Positions 6,243 to 10,451 of a stretch of 10,451 nt of DNA are shown piece by piece. Where the stretch lies: NCBI GenBank assembly GCA_016765265.1, contig JAESQG010000342.1, forward strand, positions 1-10,451, read 5' to 3'. The position numbers were made by a program, and so were the translations under genes. Each line of letters begins with the position of its first letter. The stretch's first letter is position 1. Origin of the DNA: Pseudomonadales bacterium (GTDB lineage: Bacteria; Pseudomonadota; Gammaproteobacteria; Pseudomonadales; DC-out160). Under the pieces are notes generated by a model that was not told the DNA's origin, ran no database searches, and saw only the letters and a program-made list of their open reading frames with translations.

Positions 6243-6506
6243 TTACTCATAATGAGTCCAGAGTCTTAATACTTTAATGGTTTTTTTCGACTTTAATACT
6301 TGATATACGAGTCGATGCTGTATGTTAATTTTTCGTGAGTAAGCACCGTCTAAATCACCAACTAATTTCTCAAAAGGCGCGGGGGGTTGGTAGGGATTAT
6401 TCTCGATTACTTCGAGCAACTCTTTCGCTTCAACCTTTAGCCCTGCCAAAGCTAATTTTTTGGCATCCCTCTTTGCTTGTTTGGTGTAATAAAGTAGCCA
6501 TATCAC
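6243..6506 (-). CDS. yoeB: YoeB/Txe-family mRNA interferase toxin
   Basis: An 87-residue RelE-superfamily toxin. It keeps the YoeB catalytic set at near-identical positions: E46, R65 (NIQHRLVYQV), H85 and Y86 in the conserved end RLWTHYE. The PFEKLVGDLDGAYSRKIN stretch is also diagnostic. YoeB binds the ribosomal A site and cuts mRNA during translation; the antitoxin wraps its active site. It begins inside the end of the antitoxin gene (4-bp overlap), so the pair is translationally coupled. All key residues are present, so it is probably functional. It forms one cassette with its antitoxin, between attC-like sites 3 and 2. Confidence 0.9.
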   Translation of the reverse strand: MIWLLYYTKQAKRDAKKLALAGLKVEAKELLEVIENNPYQPPAPFEKLVGDLDGAYSRKINIQHRLVYQVLKSKKTIKVLRLWTHYE

Positions 6507-6745
6507 CAGTCTAGATCCGAATCACAATCATCCAGATCGGTGCCCATACCCTCACGAATTGACTCTCTCATTCCAGGAACTGAAAGAAGACATAGCGTTT
6601 CATTAATGGACGTCCAGTCCTCTTCAGAAAGAAGGACAGCGTTCCCTCTTTTTCCTGTAATAACAATGGGCTGATGAGTTTGATGAGTTTCATCGATCAA
6701 ACTGTAAAGCTTGGAACGTGCTTCTGTTGCATTCAAAGTAGTCAT
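6503..6745 (-). CDS. Phd/YefM-family antitoxin
   Basis: An 80-residue antitoxin of the prevent-host-death family. The N-terminal DNA-binding part is typical: LNATEARSKLYSLIDE, then PIVITGKRGNAVLLSEEDW. The C-terminal part (VPGMRESIREGM) is the toxin-neutralising helix, here followed by an unusually acidic tail DLDDCDSDLDW. The ATG at 6743-6745 is preceded by GGAG 8 nt upstream (6754-6757). A strong inverted repeat at 6761-6794 lies directly upstream and is a likely operator for autoregulation by the antitoxin-toxin complex. Order (antitoxin first) and overlap match the yefM-yoeB and axe-txe modules. Confidence 0.88.
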   Translation of the reverse strand: MTTLNATEARSKLYSLIDETHQTHQPIVITGKRGNAVLLSEEDWTSINETLCLLSVPGMRESIREGMGTDLDDCDSDLDW

Positions 6746-6760
6746 CTATTCATCTCCAGC

Positions 6761-6794
6761 GACACAAAGCGTACGCCTTTGCGTGCGCAGTGTC
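6761..6794. promoter_or_regulatory. Large imperfect palindrome upstream of the YefM-like antitoxin, likely operator
   Basis: Outer arms GACAC (6761-6765) and GTGTC (6790-6794) enclose GCGTACGC (6769-6776) and GCGTGCGC (6781-6788), which pair except for one G-T. It sits 16 bp before the antitoxin start. YefM-YoeB complexes repress their own promoters by binding palindromes in this position, which supports an operator role. Confidence 0.5.
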
Positions 6795-6803
6795 AATCCA
6801 GGT

Positions 6804-6856
6804 GATAACGCTTAAAGCAGCAGAGCGCAGCATCCGGCTACCTTTGCTGGTTATAG
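6804..6856 (-). other. attC-like site 3, upstream of the yefM/yoeB cassette
   Basis: On the minus strand CTATAAC (6850-6856) opens 4 nt after the preceding stop codon and AAGCGTTATC (6804-6813) closes the site. CAGCA/TGCTG and GC-AAAG/CTTT-AA-GC pair inside, with unpaired bases as attC stems have. TATAAC and GCGTTA are also the ends of Vibrio-type attC repeats. AAC to GTT is 46 bp, rather short. Confidence 0.5.
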
Positions 6857-6860
6857 ATAC

Positions 6861-7058
6861 TCATTCCAGTAACTCCCAATACTTTGAAATATCCGATAAA
6901 TTGTCCCGCAAATATTGCGTTTTCGTTTGAGTATTACCTTCTACGTGCTCTAATTTCGGATACCACTCATCGTAAGTCAAATTCCACTCCATGAAACCAA
7001 AATCAACATGTAACTCGTTGTTCTCCTGCATTAACCAGTCTCGGAATAACGCCATCAT
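6861..7058 (-). CDS. Unidentified small cassette protein
   Basis: A frame of 65 codons from ATG 7056-7058, rich in Trp, Asp, Glu and Tyr (HVDFGFMEWNLTYDEWYPKLE). It has no motif I recognise, no signal peptide and no membrane segment. The predicted product is acidic and soluble. The first nine codons overlap an attC-like boundary (GCGTTATTC at 7044-7052). If that site is real, the gene within the cassette starts at the next methionine (ATG 7029-7031, MQENNELHV), giving 56 residues. Neither start has a strong ribosome-binding site. It lies alone between higBA and the yefM/yoeB pair, a common setting for cassette genes of unknown function. Confidence 0.5.
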   Translation of the reverse strand: MMALFRDWLMQENNELHVDFGFMEWNLTYDEWYPKLEHVEGNTQTKTQYLRDNLSDISKYWELLE

Positions 7059-7112
7059 AATTTGCTGCCTGGAGCGCAGTGTAAGGCAGTCAAATGCATG
7101 TTCCTGTTAAGC
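7044..7112 (-). other. attC-like site 5, overlapping the higA stop codon and the start of the next frame
   Basis: GCTTAAC (7106-7112, minus strand) matches the R'' consensus RYYYAAC exactly and contains the higA stop codon TAA. GGCGTTATTC lies at the other end. AAC to GTT is 61 bp. Inside, ATTTG-A-CTGCC (7085-7095) pairs with GGCAGCAAAT (7060-7069), a 10-bp stem with one extrahelical A, the hallmark of folded attC sites. Confidence 0.55.
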
Positions 7113-7424
7113 CTTTTTTTGTAAATGGTGAAACTTTTTAATTGCTGCAAGTTCATCTTTTTCAGATTGTTGTGCCTTGTATAGATCCCAACGAACCTGA
7201 AGGTTAAGCCAAAAATCTGGTGAAACACCAAAGAATCTCGCCAGACGCAGTGCTGTACTTGGTGTTACTCCACGTTTTTTATTAACCAACTCATTTACCC
7301 TTTGGTATGGAACGTGGATTGCGTCAGCTAATTCCTTTTGCGTAATTGCCATAGGAGAAAGAAATTCTTCTAGGAGCATCTCTCCTGGGTGAGTTGGTTC
7401 TCTATTAGTTGGTATTCGAACCAT
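7107..7424 (-). CDS. higA: HigA-family antitoxin (HTH)
   Basis: A 105-residue XRE-type antitoxin. It begins with the family signature PTHPGEMLLEEFLSP, followed by the helix-turn-helix TQKELADAIHVPYQRVNELVNKKRGVT (about 28-54) and the conserved LARFFGVSPDFWLNLQVRWDL. HigA binds HigB and represses the operon. Toxin first and antitoxin second is the characteristic higBA order; the gap between them is 9 bp. The stop codon TAA lies inside the R'' box of attC-like site 5, so the coding region runs right to the cassette edge. The protein is full length, so the module looks intact. Confidence 0.92.
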   Translation of the reverse strand: MVRIPTNREPTHPGEMLLEEFLSPMAITQKELADAIHVPYQRVNELVNKKRGVTPSTALRLARFFGVSPDFWLNLQVRWDLYKAQQSEKDELAAIKKFHHLQKKA

Positions 7425-7433
7425 GATAAACCT

Positions 7434-7727
7434 CTAGTGATAGTCTATTACTTCCACGTTTTCCGGCCCAGATTCACCCCAAATAAAGCAAACTCTATAC
7501 TGCTCATTAATGCGAATGCTGTGCTGGCCTTTCCTACTTCCTGATAAAGCCTCTAGTCGATTGCCCGGTGGGACTTTTAACTCTTCAAGAGTTTCTACAG
7601 AATCAAGTTGATCCAACTTTCTTGTGACAACCTTCCAAAGCATTTGAGGGCATACCTTCCTGGCAACTCTAGACCCAATTCCGTTGAATATATCTTCTGA
7701 AGCTTTATCTTTGAATGATAGAATCAT
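7434..7727 (-). CDS. higB: HigB-type RelE-superfamily toxin
   Basis: A 97-residue toxin of the HigB/RelE plasmid-maintenance family. Diagnostic parts are ILSFKDKASEDIFNG, the middle LKVPPGNRLEALSGSRKGQHSIRINEQYRVCFIW and the end VEVIDYH. The basic HSIRINEQYRVCF strand carries the Arg residues expected to contact mRNA in ribosome-dependent cleavage. It is the first gene of a two-gene operon with higA. The ATG at 7725-7727 has only a weak ribosome-binding site (GTGGCA). An inverted repeat GGATATC/GATATCC lies 17 bp upstream and is a likely HigA operator. The cassette begins at attC-like site 4. Confidence 0.9.
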   Translation of the reverse strand: MILSFKDKASEDIFNGIGSRVARKVCPQMLWKVVTRKLDQLDSVETLEELKVPPGNRLEALSGSRKGQHSIRINEQYRVCFIWGESGPENVEVIDYH

Positions 7728-7743
7728 ATTGCCACGATAACAC

Positions 7744-7769
7744 GGATATCATGCTATCACAAGATATCC
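7744..7769. promoter_or_regulatory. Inverted repeat upstream of higBA, likely HigA operator
   Basis: GGATATC (7744-7750) and GATATCC (7763-7769) are perfect inverse copies with a 12-bp gap, 17 bp before the higB start. HigA dimers repress their own promoter through such sites. The promoter elements themselves are not clear. Confidence 0.5.
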
Positions 7770-7776
7770 ATCTCAA

Positions 7777-7831
7777 GCCTCAACGCTCGCGTAATTTGCG
7801 CGTAGCGTCAACATTTAGGCACTTGTTAAAG
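7777..7831 (-). other. attC-like site 4, between hicB and higB
   Basis: On the minus strand CTTTAAC (7825-7831) contains the hicB stop codon TAA, and GAGCGTTGAGGC (7777-7788) ends the site. A stem of ACGCTCGCG (7783-7791) with CGCG-T-AGCGT (7799-7808) has nine pairs, a 7-nt loop and one bulged base. Bulged bases direct strand choice by integron integrases. AAC to GTT is 46 bp. Confidence 0.6.
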
Positions 7832-8164
7832 TCTATGTTCAATGGATTTAGAAAGAGCATCAACCACCCATTGATTAATACTCTTATCCTCTGAAGCCGC
7901 CTCAATAGCAATTTTATTATGCAGCTCTTTACTCACCCGGAGATTAAATTTTCCAGAAAAATCTTTAGTTGGACTAATGCCCTTTTCCTCACAAATCTCA
8001 AGAAATACATTAAGAGATTTCTTGAACTCTCTTCTTAACTCTTGAGGATTCTTACCATAAAAATCAGCCCCTCCATTTAATCCAAGAATCTCGCCACGGA
8101 ATTGATCCAATTCAGAATCATATTCAATCTTAGCGCTGTATTTATCTAATTTCATAATATTCAT
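7826..8164 (-). CDS. hicB: HicB-family antitoxin
   Basis: A 112-residue antitoxin with a degraded-RNase-H-like HicB domain (YSAKIEYDSELDQFRGEILGLNGGADFYG, about 9-37) and a C-terminal ribbon-helix-helix region. The latter reads SGKFNLRVSKELHNKIAIEAASEDKSINQWVVDAL (about 70-104), so it should bind DNA as well as HicA. It starts 4 bp inside the end of hicA, with a short M-N-I-M start where either Met is possible. HicA-first order is normal. The stop codon lies in the R'' box of attC-like site 4. Since an IS66 element now lies directly upstream of hicA, expression of hicB depends on whatever promoter reads through or lies inside hicA. Confidence 0.9.
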   Translation of the reverse strand: MNIMKLDKYSAKIEYDSELDQFRGEILGLNGGADFYGKNPQELRREFKKSLNVFLEICEEKGISPTKDFSGKFNLRVSKELHNKIAIEAASEDKSINQWVVDALSKSIEHRL

Positions 8165-8421
8165 GGCTTAACTCCATGCATCTCAAGCCACTTGCGTGTA
8201 CTTGCTATTGCACCTTTATCAGTATCAGTATCAGGGGATGGATGTGGGCGATGATACACTTTGACCTCTCCAAACATTATTACCGCAATCCTAGACCCTT
8301 CTCTTTCAATAATTTCAGCTCCAAGGGCTTGAAACAAGGACTCAACATCTGACCATTTTATGCTGCCATTAACTGGCCTCGCATATATTTGCTCTAAAGT
8401 TTTCGAATGTTTACGTTTCAT
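8161..8421 (-). CDS. hicA: HicA-family mRNA interferase toxin
   Basis: An 86-residue toxin with the double-stranded-RNA-binding-like HicA fold. Family marks are KHSKTLEQIYARPVNGSIKW, the helix DVESLFQALGAEIIEREGSR and VYHRPHP (H57, H60), then DKGAIASTRKWLEMHGVKP. The catalytic His of the classic G-S-H type is replaced by Arg in GSR; in this long subfamily the HRPHP His residues are the candidates. The start is fixed by the family N-terminus at ATG 8419-8421. Only ATAAG separates it from the left end of an IS66 element at 8427, so the original ribosome-binding site and promoter have been cut off; no Shine-Dalgarno-like sequence is present in the new upstream DNA. The reading frame itself is intact. 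Whether it is still translated is open. Confidence 0.9.
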   Translation of the reverse strand: MKRKHSKTLEQIYARPVNGSIKWSDVESLFQALGAEIIEREGSRIAVIMFGEVKVYHRPHPSPDTDTDKGAIASTRKWLEMHGVKP

Positions 8422-8426
8422 CTTAT

Positions 8427-8440
8427 GTAACTATTCAGCG
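8427..8440 (+). repeat. Left terminal inverted repeat of the IS66 element
   Basis: GTAACTATTCAGCG, perfect inverse of the right end. Similarity stops after 14 bp. It lies 5 bp upstream of the hicA start codon. Confidence 0.9.
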
Positions 8441-8680
8441 AAAAAACGCTTGACATGTTTTTTTGGAAAATTCCCTGGTGGCGCCTGTTATGTGTATCCC
8501 TATCAGCTGTTAGCATAGGAGGGAATACAAAGCTAATCAGGCCACCCCCGCGTCTTAGTCTATACCCGACGAAAGTTAAATCTTAAAACCGTACTACCCG
8601 CAATACACGAGCAAAAAAACGAGTTTCAAAACCTATGCAATAATAACAGCCATCACCTATTGCTATAGCGATTTTCTACT

Positions 8681-10132
8681 ATGACGAAAGATGGCATTAA
8701 CATCAATGAGACAGTACAAGAAGTCGAACGACTCTTAGCTCAAAGTAATGACTTGCCTCCCGCACTGGAGGCCTCCATCAATATGCTCCTGCTAGTGGTT
8801 AAATTGTTGGTTGCCCGCACCGGATTAAACAGTCGAAATAGCAGTAAGCCTCCCTCTAGCGACCCCAACAGAGCTAAAACCAATCGCCCCAAAAGCAACA
8901 AGCCCAGAGGTGGCCAAAAGGGCCACAAAGGATGCAACCTGGATCAGGTGAGCGAGCCCGATGAAATAAGCTCGATAGAAATAGATCGCAGGACATTGCC
9001 TAGGGGAGAATATAGTGAGCGTGGTTATCAAAAGAGGCAGGTCTTCGACATTCGTATTGCTCGCCATGTCATTGAGTATCGCGCTCAAGTTTTAGAGAAT
9101 GTATTAGGTAAGCGTTTTGTGGCCCCCTTTCCGCCCGGTGTGGAGCGTGCCACGCAGTATGGAGCCAGCATCAGGGCCAATGCGGTCTACATGTCGATGT
9201 TTCAATTAATCCCGTATGAGCGTATTCGAACGCATTTCGATGAGCTGTTTGGAATCCCTATTAGTAGTGGCAGCCTGGTTAATTTTAACGTTGAAGCCTA
9301 CCAGCGCCTGGAGGTGTTTGAAGCGCTGGCAGTAAAAACACTACAGAGCGCCCCTGTTTTGCATGTTGACGAAACAGGGGTCAATGTTGATGGCAAACGA
9401 TTGTGGTTACACAATGCCTCTAATGCGCATTGGACCCTGATAGCGGCCCATGAAAAGCGGGGTAAAGAGGCCATGGATGCAATTAATGTCATCCCTCATT
9501 TTAGCGGACTTTTAGTCCACGACCACTGGAAGCCCTACTACCGCTATGAGCACTGTGATCATGTGTTATGTAACGCTCATCACAAACGCGAGTTAACTCG
9601 AGCATATGAACAAGACGGTCAACAATGGGCATTGAAAATGGAGAATTTGCTCGATCAAATAAATGCAAAGGTAAAGGAGGCAGGGGGTTCGTTAACAAAG
9701 GCTCAAAGCAAGAGGTGGCGAGGAAAATATCGAACCCTACTAACACAGGCCGATAAAGAATGCCCCCCGCCGGATGCCAGCCCGCCAGGAGCAAAAAAGC
9801 GTGGGCGAATCGCTCGGAGCAAATCGCGTAATTTATTGGAACGTCTTCGCGATTATGAAGAGGATGTTCTGCGATTTATGGAAAACCCATTAGCACCCTA
9901 TACCAATAATCAAGGGGAACGTGATTTGCGAATGACAAAGGTGCAGCAAAAAATATCCGGGTGCTTTCGTTCCAAAGCCGGAGCGGATACTTATTGTCGT
10001 ATTCGTAGTTATCTATCCACTTGTAGGAAGCACAATGTCGGCGTCGGTGAGGCCCTAGAGTGCTTGTTTGCAGGGAAATGGCCTGAGTTTATTCAGAGGG
10101 AACTCGATTTGACGGGGGAATGCGCTGAATAG
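8681..10132 (+). CDS. IS66-family transposase
   Basis: A 483-residue DDE transposase. An N-terminal helical region is followed by the family signature NSRNSSKPPSSDPN (about 50-63) and a basic linker ending GGQKGHKG. The usual Cys-rich zinc-binding part is replaced by a Cys-free variant (KRFVAPFPPGVERATQYG), known in one IS66 branch. The catalytic core has D230 in HVDETG, D281 in VHDHWKPYY and E413 in NNQGERDLRM, with an insertion between the second Asp and Glu as normal for IS66. The end KISGCFRSKAGADTYCRIRSYLSTCRKHN is conserved. ATG 8681 is chosen because a TAG lies five codons upstream; no clear ribosome-binding site is seen. All key residues are intact, so the element may be mobile. Its direction is opposite to all surrounding cassette genes. 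Confidence 0.93.
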   Translation: MTKDGININETVQEVERLLAQSNDLPPALEASINMLLLVVKLLVARTGLNSRNSSKPPSSDPNRAKTNRPKSNKPRGGQKGHKGCNLDQVSEPDEISSIEIDRRTLPRGEYSERGYQKRQVFDIRIARHVIEYRAQVLENVLGKRFVAPFPPGVERATQYGASIRANAVYMSMFQLIPYERIRTHFDELFGIPISSGSLVNFNVEAYQRLEVFEALAVKTLQSAPVLHVDETGVNVDGKRLWLHNASNAHWTLIAAHEKRGKEAMDAINVIPHFSGLLVHDHWKPYYRYEHCDHVLCNAHHKRELTRAYEQDGQQWALKMENLLDQINAKVKEAGGSLTKAQSKRWRGKYRTLLTQADKECPPPDASPPGAKKRGRIARSKSRNLLERLRDYEEDVLRFMENPLAPYTNNQGERDLRMTKVQQKISGCFRSKAGADTYCRIRSYLSTCRKHNVGVGEALECLFAGKWPEFIQRELDLTGECAE

Positions 10133-10136
10133 TTAC
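10123..10136 (-). repeat. Right terminal inverted repeat of the IS66 element
   Basis: CGCTGAATAGTTAC, the exact inverse of the left end. The transposase stop codon TAG (10130-10132) is part of it. Confidence 0.9.
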
Positions 10137-10212
10137 CCTTATTCAAGAATAACATTCCGTCATAAAAATCAATATGCGAAATTTCCATTTAGAAATAAAA
10201 TGGCGCTGCTGG

Positions 10213-10450
10213 TTACAATGGTTCAAATGCCGAGTTAAATTTCCGAACATCATAGTAATTATTTTCGCCATAATGATTTCCTTTTGACAAAACATAAATA
10301 TTATTTTGCCCGTCCACCTTGAAGTCGGCATTTTCAAAAGCATAGCGGCTAAAATAATACGACTTGTCATTAACTTCGAAATAATCGTTTTTGATTGACA
10401 CGGCTCCTGTTATTACCTGGCCCTGCACGTGGAAAAATTGATAGGAGTTA
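10213..10450 (-). CDS. C-terminal part of an unidentified protein (5' end outside window)
   Basis: A frame open from the right edge to TAA 10213-10215, at least 79 codons. The product is rich in Tyr, Asn, Asp and Phe (DKSYYFSRYAFENADFKVDG, then NNIYVLSKGNHYGENNYYD), giving a pattern of short beta-strands with aromatic ends. The wording DKSYYF...ADFKV faintly recalls DKNYY-type repeat proteins, but I would not assign it. An internal GTG (10426-10428) could be read as a start, but the frame continues upstream without a stop, so the gene is probably longer. It runs in the same direction as the cassette genes and ends 76 bp before the IS66 element. It may therefore be the cassette that preceded hicAB. 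TAACCAGCAGC after its stop resembles the opening of attC-like site 3. Confidence 0.55.
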   Translation of the reverse strand, partial: NSYQFFHVQGQVITGAVSIKNDYFEVNDKSYYFSRYAFENADFKVDGQNNIYVLSKGNHYGENNYYDVRKFNSAFEPL

Positions 10451-10451
10451 A

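Larger units (their letters stand above)
8427..10136 (+). mobile_element. Complete single-ORF IS66-family insertion sequence (1710 bp)
   Basis: Bounded by perfect 14-bp terminal inverted repeats, GTAACTATTCAGCG (8427-8440) and CGCTGAATAGTTAC (10123-10136). It holds one transposase gene and no TnpA/TnpB accessory genes, as in the ISBst12-type branch of IS66. The right repeat contains the transposase stop codon. The 240 bp before the gene are non-coding. They hold a TTGACA at 8450-8455 without a matching -10 and an imperfect repeat TCCCTAT/ATAGGAGGGA (about 8495-8524). IS66 elements make 8-bp target duplications, but none is clear: the flanks share only CTTAT (8422-8426 and 10138-10142), offset by one base. 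An adjacent deletion may have occurred after insertion. Confidence 0.88.

Noticed and set aside
5828..7831. CRISPR array from repeated intergenic motifs
   Set aside because: The motifs are short inverted boundaries separated by genes, not regularly spaced identical direct repeats with spacers.
8450..8478. Promoter from TTGACA at 8450-8455 for the IS66 transposase
   Set aside because: No acceptable -10 sequence at 16-18 bp; noted only inside the IS entry.
8740..9794. Minus-strand frames opposite the transposase (8740-8937, 8825-9088, 9298-9492, 9501-9794)
   Set aside because: They are antisense shadows of the well-supported IS66 transposase and have no family features.
8419..10144. 8-bp target-site duplication of the IS66 element
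   Set aside because: The flanking octamers CATCTTAT and CCTTATTC do not match. Only CTTAT is shared and it is offset by one base, so no duplication is claimed.
10143..10370. Minus-strand frame of 75 codons next to the right IS end
   Set aside because: It overlaps the better supported partial gene at 10213-10450 in another frame and has no recognisable content.

Overview
The window looks like accessory DNA of a Gram-negative gammaproteobacterium, probably marine or environmental. The evidence is an OprF/OmpA-type outer-membrane protein with calcium-binding linker repeats, attC-type integron recombination sites, IS66 and integrase-type transposases, and moderate to low GC. I cannot name the genus.

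Left part (1-2340, mobile debris plus one toxin-antitoxin pair). The end of a small unknown gene is followed by minus-strand remains of integrase-type transposases. One remnant reading frame also carries a decayed HD-domain segment. Beyond the presumed IS end, the plus strand has an intact MntA/HepT (MNT-HEPN) module. Then comes a tRNA-Pro-like remnant in which a 5' acceptor strand is joined almost directly to the T arm and 3' end, either a deletion scar or an attachment-site relic.

Middle part (2340-5420). About 590 bp with no convincing gene, holding an 18-bp tandem repeat, leads to a 228-residue YopT-like (peptidase family C58) cysteine protease with a visible Cys/His/Asp triad. A convergent OmpA/OprF-like gene follows, with its own predicted sigma-70 promoter. 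A non-coding stretch with short repeats and a strong hairpin comes next.

Right part (5420-10451). All genes except the transposase read on the minus strand. They are small, compact units: a tautomerase-family protein, a small HTH-like protein, a Phd/YefM-YoeB module, an unknown 56-65 residue protein, higBA, hicAB, and a partial unknown gene at the window edge. The gaps between units carry TAAC...GCGTT inverted boundaries in one orientation. In two cases the stop codon of the preceding gene lies inside the boundary box. This is the layout of a sedentary chromosomal integron cassette array; no integrase gene is in the window. A complete 1710-bp single-ORF IS66-type element with 14-bp perfect terminal inverted repeats has entered the array 5 bp upstream of the hicA start codon, separating this toxin gene from its original upstream signals.

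Four toxin-antitoxin modules (MntA/HepT, YefM-like/YoeB, HigBA, HicAB) lie within about 7 kb. In a cassette array such modules are usually interpreted as stabilisers, because loss of the DNA leaves cells exposed to the toxin. The most novel candidates are the C58 protease beside a tRNA relic, the IS66 capture of the hicA 5' end, and the attC-like site that overlaps the start of the unknown cassette gene.
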